Assembly: GCF_017968885.1 (NCBI RefSeq)
Contig: NZ_CP072913.1
Location: 4,572,001 to 4,636,000, forward strand
Direction of reading: 5' to 3'
DNA length: 64,000 bases
Origin: Pseudomonas sp. Tri1
Lineage (GTDB): Bacteria; Pseudomonadota; Gammaproteobacteria; Pseudomonadales; Pseudomonadaceae
Shown piece after piece: positions 1 to 9,154 of the stretch. The first letter of the stretch is position 1, and each line of letters begins with the position of its first letter. Under the pieces are notes generated by a model. That model worked only from the letters and a program-made list of their open reading frames with translations. It did no database searches and was not told the origin of the DNA. Made by a program: the position numbers and the translations under genes.

Positions 1-2
1 CC

Positions 3-806
3 GCCCTCAATACCGGGGTGGCCCACAGCCGTGGCGAGATTCTGGTGTTCACCGATGCCGACAACCAATGGGCCGACGATACCCTCGGGCACCTGTTGGC
101 GCCGCTGGGCGATCCGGAAGTCGGCGCCTGTGCCGGGCACATGGAAATCCCCGTGCCGGGCAAGGGCCTGAGCCTGGGCGACAGCCTGTATCGGCACTAT
201 GAAGGCTGGCTGCGTCAAGTTGAAAGCCGCACGGGCTGCATGGTCTCGGCCGACGGCGCGCTGCTGGCGCTGCGCCGGGAGCTGTTCCAGCCAATACCGG
301 CGCAGGTCAATGATGACTTCTTCCTCAGTACCTGCGCACCGGCGGCCGGCAAGTCCATCGTCTATGCGCCACTGGCCCGTGTCACCGACCAGGGCGTGGA
401 CGAGGCCGACAAGCAGTTTCGCCGGCGCCAGCGGGTCACCGTCGGCGGCTTGCAAAGCCTGGCCCAGCGCCGCGAGTTACTCAATCCTCTGCGTCACGGG
501 CTCTACGCCATCGGGCTGATCAGCCACAAATTGATCCGTCGCCTGGCGCCGGTGTTGCTGCTGCCGCTGCTGGTCAGCAATGCGTGGCTGTGGAACGACC
601 ATGGGTTCTACCGCCTGAGCCTGGCCGGGCAACTGCTCGGCTACACCATGGCGCTGGTCGGTCTGCTGGACGCCGGTCATCGCTTGCCCCGGCCCTTTCG
701 CCTGGCCGCGTTCGTGCTGGTGACGCTGGCGGGCATGAGCATCGGCCTGTGGCAATTCCTGCGTGGCCAGCGCTATAGCCAATGGAATCCGGAACAGAAC
801 CGCTAA
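3..806 (+). CDS. Family 2 glycosyltransferase, 5' end outside window
   Basis: The reading frame is open from the first bases of the window, so the true start lies upstream; the GTG at 18 is only internal. The visible part carries the acceptor side of a GT-A fold: a DxD-like TDADN motif near the left edge, a later ADGALLALRR segment and an RRRQR motif resembling the QxxRW region. The last 100 residues contain about three hydrophobic membrane segments, as in membrane glycan synthases. It probably transfers a sugar during assembly of the surface polysaccharide made by the operon. A deacetylase gene follows after 12 bases. The family is clear; donor and acceptor cannot be read from the sequence. 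Confidence 0.85.
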   Translation, partial: ALNTGVAHSRGEILVFTDADNQWADDTLGHLLAPLGDPEVGACAGHMEIPVPGKGLSLGDSLYRHYEGWLRQVESRTGCMVSADGALLALRRELFQPIPAQVNDDFFLSTCAPAAGKSIVYAPLARVTDQGVDEADKQFRRRQRVTVGGLQSLAQRRELLNPLRHGLYAIGLISHKLIRRLAPVLLLPLLVSNAWLWNDHGFYRLSLAGQLLGYTMALVGLLDAGHRLPRPFRLAAFVLVTLAGMSIGLWQFLRGQRYSQWNPEQNR

Positions 807-818
807 GGGGAATGGCCG

Positions 819-1823
819 ATGTCAATCAAACAGGTCTTCAAGCGCACCGGCGGCTGGCTCTACCTGAACACCTCCCTGGGCCGCGGCCCGCTGCGTGGCG
901 CCGGCGTGATCCTGATGTTGCACCGGGTATTGAACAACGACCGCGCCGCCGAACTGCCCCATCGCAACGAATTGTGCGTGGGCCCTGAAGCCTTTGAGCA
1001 CCTGCTGATCTGGCTGCAACGGTATTTCGAATGCGTACCGCTGATGAGCCTGCTGCTGGCCGACCCGGAAAGCGTGCCGAACCGCCCGCGGGTGGCCCTG
1101 ACCTTCGATGACGGCTGGCGCGACAACGCCATGAATGCCTTCCCCCTGCTGCGCCAATACCAGGTGCCAGCGAGTATTTTTTTGTCCACCGATTTCATCG
1201 GCAGCCGCCAGCACTTCTGGTGGGAGAGCATCGGCGAAACCCTGTGGGGCAGTCACGGTCAAGTGGCGCGGCATTCACTGATCGAGCACTTGCAGCACGT
1301 CGGCAGGCCGTTGCCGGTGATGCTCGACGACTTGGACGTCGAGCGGCGCAGCCTGTCACTGCTGCACTACCTGCAAAGCCTCAAGAGCCTCACCCCCGAT
1401 GTGTTGAGCGACCTCACCCAAACCTGCCCGCCCGGCTCCCAGCCCCAGGCCCTGGACTGGTCCCAAGTGCGCATGCTGGAAGACTCCGGGCTGATCCGCT
1501 TCGGCCCCCATGGCGCCAGCCACGCGATTCTCACCGAGCTGGACGACCAGCGCCTGCACGAAGAACTGACCCGCAGCCGGACCGCCCTGGAAAACGGCTG
1601 CGCCCAGCCACTGCCGGTGTATTGCTACCCCAATGGCGATAACGACGAGCGCGTGCGCAAGTTCGTCGCAGCCCACGGTTATGCGTTCGCCCTGGGTACC
1701 GAAACCGGGCTGTATCGCCATGACGGCGACCCGTTGAACCTGCCGCGCTTCGGCGTCAGCCAGCGCAATGCCCAACACCCTGAACTGCTGGCCTGGCGCA
1801 TTCGCCGAGGGGCACGCCCATGA
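819..1823 (+). CDS. Polysaccharide deacetylase (NodB-like, carbohydrate esterase 4)
   Basis: This 334-residue protein has the NodB homology core: the TFDDGWRDN motif around residue 94 supplies the metal/catalytic aspartates, followed by VPASIFLSTDFIG and, late in the protein, FGPHGASH and YPNGDND segments. No signal peptide is obvious, so it may act in the cytoplasm or be anchored by partners. CE4 enzymes remove N- or O-acetyl groups from glycans. It sits between a glycosyltransferase and a flippase, and its stop overlaps the flippase start (ATGA), so it is part of the same glycan operon. Substrate unknown. Confidence 0.85.
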   Translation: MSIKQVFKRTGGWLYLNTSLGRGPLRGAGVILMLHRVLNNDRAAELPHRNELCVGPEAFEHLLIWLQRYFECVPLMSLLLADPESVPNRPRVALTFDDGWRDNAMNAFPLLRQYQVPASIFLSTDFIGSRQHFWWESIGETLWGSHGQVARHSLIEHLQHVGRPLPVMLDDLDVERRSLSLLHYLQSLKSLTPDVLSDLTQTCPPGSQPQALDWSQVRMLEDSGLIRFGPHGASHAILTELDDQRLHEELTRSRTALENGCAQPLPVYCYPNGDNDERVRKFVAAHGYAFALGTETGLYRHDGDPLNLPRFGVSQRNAQHPELLAWRIRRGARP

Positions 1824-3124
1824 GCCGTAGTCATTACCTCAAGCACCTGCTGCTGAGCATGGGCACACGCCTGGCGATGATCGGCCTGCGCCTGCTGCGC
1901 AACGTCTTGCTGGCCCGGATTCTGGGGCCCAGTGAACGCGGGTTGTTTGCGTTGCTCAGCACCCTGCCCGACCTGATCAGCGCCGCCACCAGCGGCGGCC
2001 TGAATTCCGCCGTGGGTTACCAGGCGGCGCAGCAACGTTCGATGGGCTTGCTGCTCAGCCAGGTGCTGGTCTTCGGATGCCTGTTGGCCGGGTTGCTGAC
2101 GGTACTGGTCGTGGCGCTGACGCGCGCATTCGGCGCCAACCTGGACATCACCACACAGTTGGGGTTGCTGGCCTGGTTGCTGTTGCTGGCGGTGCCGTTG
2201 ACCGTGCTCAAGAGTGGCCTGCTGACGCTGCACAATGCCTCCGGCGGCGTGGGTGCCTTCAATGCCTTGCGGCTGATGGAATCCCTGGCGCCGCTGCTGC
2301 TGTTCCTGGCGTTGTTCTGGATGTGGAAGGAGACGGCCCTGGAAGCGGCGCTGATCAGTTGGCTGGCGGGGCTGAGCCTGGTGGTGCTGGCCGGTTGGGT
2401 CTGGCTGCGACGCGATCAGGACGTCACCTTGCAATGGGATCGCGCCGGCCAGAACGAGCTGCTGCGCTACGGCGCTCGCAGCCATCCGGACCTGCTGTTC
2501 CAGCAGGTGATGCTGCGCTCGGACTACCTGTTCATCGGCGCCCTGCTGGGCAGCACGGCGTTGGGTCACTACGCCATGGCCAGCGCCGCCGCCGAATTAC
2601 TGCTGATCGTGCCGGAAGCCGTGACCACACCGCTGATGAAACGCTTGTTGCAACAGGACAGCGACATGCAGCGACTGACGCCCCTGGCCCTGCGCCTGAC
2701 CGCCACGGTGATGCTCGGCGCTTGCATGGGCATGGCGCTGATCGGCGAATGGCTGATCGTCACTTTGTTCGGCGTCGCCTACCAACCCGCTTATCCGGCC
2801 TTGCTCGCATTGCTGCCGGGGCTGTTCGGGCTCTGCTACGCGAGCATCCTGCGCCTGGACCTGCTGGGCAAAAATCGGCCCGGCGCGGTGTCGCTGCTGA
2901 TGGGGTTGGGCGCAGTGTTGAACCTGGCGCTGAACCTGATCCTGATTCCGCGCTATGGCATCGTCGGGGCCGCCGCCGCTTCTTCCATTGCCTACCTGGG
3001 CGTGACCCTGGCGCTGCTGGCGATGTATTGCCGCCTCAGTGGCGTGGCGCTGTGGCAGACGCTGATCATCCTGCCCAGTGATTTGCTGCCGATGCGCCAG
3101 ATGCTGATGGGGAAATCGGCATGA
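1820..3124 (+). CDS. Oligosaccharide flippase (Wzx-like, MOP superfamily)
   Basis: A 434-residue polytopic membrane protein with roughly twelve hydrophobic segments. The N-terminal RNVLLARILGPSERGLFAL segment is characteristic of the polysaccharide transport branch of the MOP/MATE superfamily. Such proteins flip undecaprenyl-linked repeat units across the inner membrane. It overlaps the deacetylase gene by 4 bases and the next gene by 4 bases (ATGA at 3121), so it is translationally coupled on both sides. Its presence suggests a Wzx-type assembly route, although no polymerase is visible here; one may lie upstream of the window. Confidence 0.85.
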   Translation: MSRSHYLKHLLLSMGTRLAMIGLRLLRNVLLARILGPSERGLFALLSTLPDLISAATSGGLNSAVGYQAAQQRSMGLLLSQVLVFGCLLAGLLTVLVVALTRAFGANLDITTQLGLLAWLLLLAVPLTVLKSGLLTLHNASGGVGAFNALRLMESLAPLLLFLALFWMWKETALEAALISWLAGLSLVVLAGWVWLRRDQDVTLQWDRAGQNELLRYGARSHPDLLFQQVMLRSDYLFIGALLGSTALGHYAMASAAAELLLIVPEAVTTPLMKRLLQQDSDMQRLTPLALRLTATVMLGACMGMALIGEWLIVTLFGVAYQPAYPALLALLPGLFGLCYASILRLDLLGKNRPGAVSLLMGLGAVLNLALNLILIPRYGIVGAAAASSIAYLGVTLALLAMYCRLSGVALWQTLIILPSDLLPMRQMLMGKSA

Positions 3125-5229
3125 GTTTCTTCGCCCCTCCATCTGCCATCGCGAGCAGGCCCGCTCCCACAGGGTTTAGCGATGTCACTGTGGGAGCGAG
3201 CTTGCTCGCGAAAGTGCTGGGTCGGCTTGCAGTGATGTTGGATGTGACGCCCTCTTCGCGAGCAAGCCCGCTCCCACATATCGCCCTGTGCCTGTGCCTT
3301 TGGGGGTTGGCATTTTCAGCCCATGGCGCATCCATGGCCTGGACCGGCATCCGCGACGGCAGCCTGTACCTGCAGACCGAGCGCCCCGACAGTGTGACCG
3401 TACGTTGGGTGCCGGCCTGGCAAGCCAACGCCAATTCAGAGTACCTGTACCTGCTCGATGGCCAGGGGCACTTGGTGGGTGAACGCTTGATCAAGGCGGA
3501 TCAGGAGCGCGGCGAGCAGCAATGGCCGTTGCTACCTGGGGCCGCCAGTTATCGACTGGAGATTCCCGGCTACAGTTTTCGCCGCTACGCCATCGAGCAC
3601 GATGCCCGCACCCAGGCTTTGTTCGCCCCAGCCAAGGTGCATTTCAGCGCCGAAGCCCACGACGGCGATGAGTTGTACTTCAAGGTAGCGCCCGGCGAAC
3701 AGGCGGTGCTGGCGGGCAAGTTCCACGGTGGTGTGCACGGCCTGCAAGCCCGGCGCGTCGGCGACGACAAAGAGCTCACGCTGGCCCTCAAGCCGTACCG
3801 TGCCTATTGGCAATTCGATCAAGTGGCACTGCCCGTCGCCAACGTCGAGCAAATCTGGCGCCTGCGTTTGCAGGGCAATGGCAAGGTCGCGTTCTGGCTG
3901 GACGGCACCGCCAATCTGTTCGCCCAGAACCCGGCTCAGTTACAACCGCTGCGCCAGGACCCGGGACAGGTCCACCTGAGCCTATCCAACAGTGTCCTCG
4001 GGCCGACCCCCAAGCTGGGGATTTCCCTGCCCTATGTCATGCCGCCGCCGTCCAGTTATACCGTCATCGAGGCGCTCAAACCCCAGGCGGCGACTTATTA
4101 CAGCCTGGTGGATATCACCGCCGGCAAACCGGACTATGAAGATCGTTTCCGCCGCTTGTATCAGGATCGCTTCGGCATCACCCGGGACATCACCCTGCTG
4201 GCCGGCAGCCAACGCCAGGCCGATCTGCGGGCCGACCGGGTCAGCAATAGTGGTTTGCAGGCCTGGCTCCAATCGACCCGCGCCCTGGGCGGCAAAGGCC
4301 TGCACTACCTCAGCTTCGCCGATGAGCCGAACCTCAACTACGCCGACTTCGCCAGCTATCAGCAACTGTTCGAAAGCATGGCCGACCAGGTCCGCGCCGA
4401 CCCCGCCAACGCCCGCGCCGGGGTACGCATCGCCATACCGGCCAGCTCGCGGTTCACCAACGGCCCCCTGGCCGAAAACGCGGCGGACAAGCGCGGTATC
4501 GATTGGGCGCGGCGTTTGCTGGCCAAATCCACTGACAAAATCGACGCCCTGGCCTGGCATGAATGGATGATCCGCGATCTGCTGGCTACCCGGGTCTACC
4601 GCAACAGCGTGCGCCGGGCCGCCGACCTGGTAGGCCTGGATATCACTGGCCGGCCGCGCAAGGCCTTGTTGCTGGACCAGACCAACATGTCCAGCGGCTC
4701 GAGCCTGAGCCCCTACGATCAGGAAACCCACTACGCCGCCCTCTGGTGGACATCCGTGGTGATCAACGCCTCTGCGGACGGCCTGTTGGACATGCTCAAC
4801 TGGTTCCAGTCCGCCGACGAACCGGAGTACCCCAAAGGCATGGTGCGGGTGCTGGACAACCAGCGCTTCGAGCTCAAGCCGGTGGGCCTGGCCCAGCAAT
4901 TCATCCAGCAACACTGGCTCGATCAGGTGCTGCGCCTGGACAACGACGCCTTTGAAGTCGACGTCCTGGCCATGGCCACTGACGCCAGGCGCAGCCTGCT
5001 GGGCGTGAACAAAAGCACGCGCCCGCAACAGGTCAGCCTCGACGGCGCGCCCTGCCCTCAAGGGCAGGCCGCCCTGGTGTATTTCGGTCCGGACAACCGC
5101 AGCCAAAGCGCCCCATTCAATTGCGAGGCCGGGCAAATCCGTTTTCTCCTGCCAGGGGAAACCCTGTTTGCCCTGAGCTGGACTGCATCCTCTTCTCCCC
5201 AACCCGCCACCCGTCAGGAGGCACCATGA
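3121..5229 (+). CDS. Exported glycosidase-like protein with REP-derived N-terminus
   Basis: The frame opens at the ATGA overlap with the flippase. Its first ~53 codons run straight through three REP units, giving peptides such as GASLLAK and SRASPLPH. A normal signal-peptide core (IALCLCLWGLAFSAHGA) follows directly. An in-frame ATG at 3235 would give a shorter product whose n-region is still REP-encoded. The mature part (~640 residues) has a beta-rich N-terminal half and a later TIM-barrel-like half with SFADEPNLN, which resembles the NEP acid/base motif of clan A glycosidases, and an AWHEW segment. It probably trims or modifies the exported polysaccharide in the periplasm. The family assignment is an inference. 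Confidence 0.65.
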   Translation: MSFFAPPSAIASRPAPTGFSDVTVGASLLAKVLGRLAVMLDVTPSSRASPLPHIALCLCLWGLAFSAHGASMAWTGIRDGSLYLQTERPDSVTVRWVPAWQANANSEYLYLLDGQGHLVGERLIKADQERGEQQWPLLPGAASYRLEIPGYSFRRYAIEHDARTQALFAPAKVHFSAEAHDGDELYFKVAPGEQAVLAGKFHGGVHGLQARRVGDDKELTLALKPYRAYWQFDQVALPVANVEQIWRLRLQGNGKVAFWLDGTANLFAQNPAQLQPLRQDPGQVHLSLSNSVLGPTPKLGISLPYVMPPPSSYTVIEALKPQAATYYSLVDITAGKPDYEDRFRRLYQDRFGITRDITLLAGSQRQADLRADRVSNSGLQAWLQSTRALGGKGLHYLSFADEPNLNYADFASYQQLFESMADQVRADPANARAGVRIAIPASSRFTNGPLAENAADKRGIDWARRLLAKSTDKIDALAWHEWMIRDLLATRVYRNSVRRAADLVGLDITGRPRKALLLDQTNMSSGSSLSPYDQETHYAALWWTSVVINASADGLLDMLNWFQSADEPEYPKGMVRVLDNQRFELKPVGLAQQFIQQHWLDQVLRLDNDAFEVDVLAMATDARRSLLGVNKSTRPQQVSLDGAPCPQGQAALVYFGPDNRSQSAPFNCEAGQIRFLLPGETLFALSWTASSSPQPATRQEAP
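3147..3277. repeat. Three REP units inside the 5' end of a coding frame
   Basis: REP units lie at about 3147-3174 (-), 3189-3214 (+) and 3255-3277 (-), each with the GAGCAAGC/GCTTGCTC core of the family seen elsewhere in the window. All three lie within the open frame of the glycosidase-like gene, between its coupled ATG and its signal-peptide core. Confidence 0.9.
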
Positions 5230-5915
5230 ACGTACTGCAAAAACTGCGTGATCGCATCCAGAAGAAAGGCCTGCGCGCTGTGCTCAAGCAGGTGATACGC
5301 CATTACGTGTTTTCCCATTCGCAACTGGTTTGGCTGGAACACGATGTGCGCACCCCACTACCTCCGCATAACCTAAAGCCCTACCCACCGATGCGCCTGG
5401 AATTCATCACGACCAGCAATGCCGACGCTTTTGCCCGGCATTTCGGCGACCGCGTCGAAACCATGCGCGAGCTGGCCGCCGAAGGCTACACAGGCTTGAT
5501 GTACCTGGATGACCAGGGCGACACGGTCGGTTTCGCCTGGGGCAGTACACGAGACTATTTCGACCGCCATTTCTATGGCTGCTCGTTCCCGATCGGCCCC
5601 GGCGAGTACTTTCAGTTCGGTGGCGAGATGATCCGCGCCTACTGGGGCTCCTCGATGTCGGCGGACATGCAGTTGGAGGTGTGGAAAGTCATGGCCGCCA
5701 AAGGTTGCAATAAAATGGTCGATGTCTGCGATTTGCAAAACATACCAGCGATCAAGATGCATCTGCGCATGGACTTCCAGGAACGCGGCCAGATCACCCA
5801 CGTGTATCGCCTGTTCGGTCGCTGGCGGTTTTTCCGCGACACGTTTTACAACGGCTCGGTACTGGACGCCTTTCGTAAACCGGCTCGGCCGGTTACATCG
5901 ACTGCGACGGCCTGA
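5226..5915 (+). CDS. GNAT-fold acetyltransferase-like protein
   Basis: The start at 5226 is chosen because it overlaps the preceding stop (ATGA) and follows a GTCAGGAGG ribosome site; the frame opens earlier but without a comparable site. The 229-residue product starts with a basic amphipathic stretch (LRDRIQKKGLRAVLKQVIRH) and then shows a GNAT-like pattern ending in NIPAIKMHLRMDFQERGQ, the usual neighbour-residue segment of acetyltransferases. It may acetylate a sugar of the glycan or a lipid-linked precursor. The next gene starts within its stop (TGATG), so expression is coupled. The acceptor is unknown. Confidence 0.65.
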   Translation: MNVLQKLRDRIQKKGLRAVLKQVIRHYVFSHSQLVWLEHDVRTPLPPHNLKPYPPMRLEFITTSNADAFARHFGDRVETMRELAAEGYTGLMYLDDQGDTVGFAWGSTRDYFDRHFYGCSFPIGPGEYFQFGGEMIRAYWGSSMSADMQLEVWKVMAAKGCNKMVDVCDLQNIPAIKMHLRMDFQERGQITHVYRLFGRWRFFRDTFYNGSVLDAFRKPARPVTSTATA

Positions 5916-7093
5916 TGTCCATGGCGATCCGGTTCCAATGGTGTCGCTCCCTGGGCGCCGAGGACTTTCCTACAACGGCTTATGAACAGCTGCGAACCCA
6001 GGTACCCGACGCTACGCCCTTCAACACCCTGGCCTGGCTGCAGGCAGCGGAGTTCGCCCTGCTGCCGGACCAGCAGTTGCAGGTATTGCTGGGCTGGGAG
6101 GACCAGACGCTGTGCCTGTGCCTGCCCCTGGTATCGGGCCGTGAACGCATCGGTGGCCTGCGGTTCCGGGTGTTGCATCACTTGGGTTATCCATTGGCCG
6201 ACCGAATCGCCTTGTTGGTGCGCCTGGACGCCGAGGGCATGGGCCAGGCACTGATGCAGATTCGCCAGCACCTGCCCCATGTGCTGTTGCAATTGAACGA
6301 AGTGGTCGAGCCGGTAGGTGAAGAAAGCGTCCTCAGTGCCTGGATGGCGCTAAGCTCCACTGGAGAGCGACGGCTCAGTTGTCGGGTGCCGGTACATTTG
6401 ATCAGCGACAGCGACCGCCAGGAAATTTCTGGCGACCCACGCTACAAGTTGCGCCGGGCACGCAAGCGGATCGCCGCCTGCGGTGCGCAGATTCGCCGGG
6501 TGACACCCGACGCCATCAGCATCGGCCTGCTGTTGCACGAGCTGGCCGAAGTCGAGGCGGCCAGTTGGAAAGGCGAAGAAGGCGTGGGCATCTTCGCCGA
6601 TCCCAGGCGTCGGCAATGGATGAACCACGCCTTCACCGCCCTCGCCGCCCAGGGGCTGGTGCGAGTGGTGATGTTGGAACTGGACGGGCGCTGTATCAGT
6701 TACCGCCTCGGCCTGCTGGATCAGGGGCGGCTGTACGACTACAACCTGGCGTTCCTGCCGCAGCACGCCGACCTGGGCAGCGGTCGGGTACTGCTCGAAG
6801 AGTGGATCCGCTGGGGGCTGGACGAAAACTGGCGCTGGATCGATGCATCGCGGGTCAGCCTCGAAAACTCTAGCCATCAGCTACACGAACGCATGACTGG
6901 CCAACTGGAACACTGGCGCTGGAGCTTTTACTCATGGCAGCCCGCAGGCCTGATCCTGGGAGTTGCCTTGCGGCTATGGAAAAGCCTCAAGCCATGGCTT
7001 CGCCAGCGCCCAGGCGCGCAAGCCACGGCGTCGGTTTCACCCACCCCCAGCCAGGAGAACACGCATGCCTCGCCAAGTGATCGTCAACGCTGA
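5915..7093 (+). CDS. FemAB/CelD-type GNAT acyltransferase
   Basis: 392 residues. The C-terminal half carries the pattern of the BcsL/CelD-like GNAT domain: YKLRRARKRIAACG, then EAASWKGEEGVGIF, then ISYRLGLLDQGRLYDYNLAF. Members of this group are common in exopolysaccharide loci. It probably transfers an acyl or amino-acyl group to a sugar in the cytoplasm. The start codon shares bases with the previous stop (TGATG), and the next gene begins 29 bases before this one ends. The protein has no clear signal peptide. Group-level assignment is reasonable; the substrate is not known. Confidence 0.65.
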   Translation: MSMAIRFQWCRSLGAEDFPTTAYEQLRTQVPDATPFNTLAWLQAAEFALLPDQQLQVLLGWEDQTLCLCLPLVSGRERIGGLRFRVLHHLGYPLADRIALLVRLDAEGMGQALMQIRQHLPHVLLQLNEVVEPVGEESVLSAWMALSSTGERRLSCRVPVHLISDSDRQEISGDPRYKLRRARKRIAACGAQIRRVTPDAISIGLLLHELAEVEAASWKGEEGVGIFADPRRRQWMNHAFTALAAQGLVRVVMLELDGRCISYRLGLLDQGRLYDYNLAFLPQHADLGSGRVLLEEWIRWGLDENWRWIDASRVSLENSSHQLHERMTGQLEHWRWSFYSWQPAGLILGVALRLWKSLKPWLRQRPGAQATASVSPTPSQENTHASPSDRQR

Positions 7094-7859
7094 CGACTTC
7101 GGACTCAGCCTCAGCGAAAATGCGCTGATCCTGCGGGCCTTCGAGGCAGGCTTGATCAGCTCCGCCACGGCCATGGCCAACATGCCGGGCTTCGAGCAGG
7201 CGTGTGAACTGGCCCGGCACCCGCTGCTCAACGGCCACATAGGCCTGCACTTCAATCTCAGCTACGGCCCGCCACTGAGTGAGGCGATCGCATTACGAAA
7301 AGTGTTTTGCGGCGCCAATGGCGAGTTCGACCTGAACCTGTCGCGTTACTGCCTGCGCCTCGGTTCGAAGGACTTGGCGGCCGTGGAAGACGAACTCCAA
7401 GCGCAGTGGCAGCGCTGCCTCGACCACGGCTTGCGGCCAAGCCACCTCGACTCCCATCAACACGTGCACAACATCTGGCCGATCGGAGAACTGGTGGCCC
7501 GCTTCGCCGCCCGTCAAGGCGTTCCCATACGACTGGCACGCAACCTGGGGGCGAACCTGAACCTGCCCAAGCGCCTTTTCAAGACCCTGCTCAACCGTCG
7601 CATGCACCGCCTGTGCGGCGCCACCGCTGACTACGTCTGCACGCCGGCCGACCTGGACCACGCCGCACCACCGGAGCGTGGCTCGCTTGAGGTCATCGTT
7701 CATCCGCTGGAACTGGACGGGGATTTTGGCGATGCCAGCCTGATCCCGGGGGGCTCCCTGACTCAGGTGCTGAACAAGCGCCTGGCGGGCGTGCCCAAAG
7801 TGGCGTACGGCGGGATGGTGCCAGTGTTGACGCTGGCCGAATACGGGGATGTGCAGTAA
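7065..7859 (+). CDS. YdjC/ChbG/HpnK-family carbohydrate deacetylase
   Basis: The start at 7065 is chosen because the family always begins just before the metal motif (VIVNADDFG) and an AGGAGA ribosome site lies just upstream. The 264-residue product has the expected hallmarks: NADDFG (metal aspartates), GLHFNLSYGPPL, and SHLDSHQHVHN supplying the metal histidines. ChbG deacetylates chitooligosaccharides and HpnK acts in hopanoid synthesis. Here, as the last gene of a glycan operon that also encodes a NodB-type deacetylase, it more likely removes an N-acetyl group from a precursor sugar. It overlaps the previous gene by 29 bases. Confidence 0.85.
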   Translation: MPRQVIVNADDFGLSLSENALILRAFEAGLISSATAMANMPGFEQACELARHPLLNGHIGLHFNLSYGPPLSEAIALRKVFCGANGEFDLNLSRYCLRLGSKDLAAVEDELQAQWQRCLDHGLRPSHLDSHQHVHNIWPIGELVARFAARQGVPIRLARNLGANLNLPKRLFKTLLNRRMHRLCGATADYVCTPADLDHAAPPERGSLEVIVHPLELDGDFGDASLIPGGSLTQVLNKRLAGVPKVAYGGMVPVLTLAEYGDVQ

Positions 7860-7990
7860 TTGATCTTGTGCCGGGGAGCTTGCTCCCTTGTCACGGCTGC
7901 AGGCAAAATCCCACGCCCCTGCAAAATCCCTCCACCTTTCGAGCGAATCTGATAAAAAGCATCTTCTGTCTAAAGTAGCGAATTGCGTCG

Positions 7991-8932
7991 ATGTCTTCGT
8001 CTCTTCTGTCCCGCCTTGGGCGGCGTTGGCTGGCTTTGCTGTGCATGACCACAATGGTGGTCGGGCTACCGGTGGGCTGCGCGGTGTTGCAGCATAAGGA
8101 GCGGGAGCTGGTCTTTCGGATCGAGCCGGGAACGGCAACCTGGTTCAATGGCTTGCCCAGCACTGTGCAAGAGTTCGACCTCAGGCCAAAAAGCTTCAAG
8201 GCCGGGGAAAACATCCACGGCTGGTGGTGGCCGGCCGAACGCAAGAACGCGCCGGCGATTCTGTACTTGCATGGTGTGCGCTGGAATTTGACTGGGCAGT
8301 TGTTTCGTATCCAGCAGTTGCGGGCCCTGGGCTTTTCGGTGCTGGCGATCGACTACCGTGGCTTTGGCAAGAGCCACGGGGAGCTACCGTCGGAAGCCAG
8401 CGTCTACGAAGACGCACGCATCGCCTGGAAGCGTCTTGAAGTGCTGCAACCGGACCCGGCCCGGCGACTGATCTACGGCCACTCCCTGGGCGGCGCCGTG
8501 GCCGTGGACCTTGCGGCGGAACTGGGTCAAAAGGCCGCCAAAGACGGCAGCGCAGTCCCAGCCCGAGGCTTGGTCATCGAATCCACGTTCACGTCCCTGG
8601 GCGACGTCGCAACCGCCATGGCGAACACCTCCCTGCCGGTGCGCTGGTTGCTATCGCAGAAGTTCGACTCCATCGACAAAATCGGCGAGATCAACATGCC
8701 GTTGCTGGTGGTGCACGGCTCGGCCGATCGCTACGTACCGCCGCGCTTCAGCGAGCAACTGTTCAACGCCGCCCAGGAGCCCAAGCACCTGTTGCTGGTG
8801 CCTGGCGCCACCCACAACAACAGCATGAGCCTGGCGGGCAAAAACTACCGGCAGGCATTGGATGCCCTGATGAAAAGCTCACCTTCGCCCGTGGCTGGAA
8901 ACGCCTTGGCCAGCCCGGCCAAGGCGGGCTGA
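7991..8932 (+). CDS. Exported alpha/beta hydrolase, possible lipoprotein
   Basis: A 313-residue protein with a basic N-terminus and hydrophobic stretch (WLALLCMTTMVVGLPVGC). The cysteine could be lipidated, but the residue at -3 (Pro) is not a good lipobox. The rest is a single alpha/beta-hydrolase domain: LYLHGVRWN (oxyanion region), AIDYRGFGKS, GHSLGG as nucleophile elbow (Ser near residue 164), and late VVHGSADRYVPP and GATHNN segments giving the acid and His. It resembles the BEM46/YfhR-type serine hydrolases. It stands alone, 131 bases after the glycan operon, and is followed by REP repeats. Substrate unknown. Confidence 0.8.
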   Translation: MSSSLLSRLGRRWLALLCMTTMVVGLPVGCAVLQHKERELVFRIEPGTATWFNGLPSTVQEFDLRPKSFKAGENIHGWWWPAERKNAPAILYLHGVRWNLTGQLFRIQQLRALGFSVLAIDYRGFGKSHGELPSEASVYEDARIAWKRLEVLQPDPARRLIYGHSLGGAVAVDLAAELGQKAAKDGSAVPARGLVIESTFTSLGDVATAMANTSLPVRWLLSQKFDSIDKIGEINMPLLVVHGSADRYVPPRFSEQLFNAAQEPKHLLLVPGATHNNSMSLAGKNYRQALDALMKSSPSPVAGNALASPAKAG

Positions 8933-9011
8933 TCACTCTCCCTCCAGATCGCCGCTCCTGTGGTGGCGCTGTGTCTAAGTCTTTGGCCCACCCCTTCAAG
9001 TCTAAACCTAC

Positions 9012-9096
9012 AAGCGAGCTTGCTCGCGATAGCGTCAGCCCAGTCAACTCGATACAAGCTGACCCTGCGCTATCGCGAGCAAGCTCGCTCCCACAG
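9012..9096. repeat. BIME: two convergent REP units
   Basis: A left unit (AGCGAGCTTGCTCGCGATAG) and a right unit (CTATCGCGAGCAAGCTCGCT) form an inverted pair separated by about 30 bases, lying between two convergent genes. Confidence 0.9.
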
Positions 9097-9104
9097 TTTC
9101 GAAA

Positions 9105-9135
9105 CAGAAAAAAACGGCACCTCTCGGTGCCGTTC
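9105..9135 (-). terminator. Rho-independent terminator of the ABC importer operon
   Basis: Read on the minus strand, the stem AACGGCACC/GGTGCCGTT with loop GAGA is followed by a run of T (the A run at 9107-9114 on +). It lies 20 bases beyond the stop of the binding-protein gene. Confidence 0.85.
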
Positions 9136-9154
9136 ATTCATTGCCGATGCCGTT

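Noticed and set aside
9012-9096. Regularly spaced palindromic repeats as a CRISPR array
   Set aside because: They are paired REP units (BIMEs) scattered singly, with no array of equal spacers and no cas genes.
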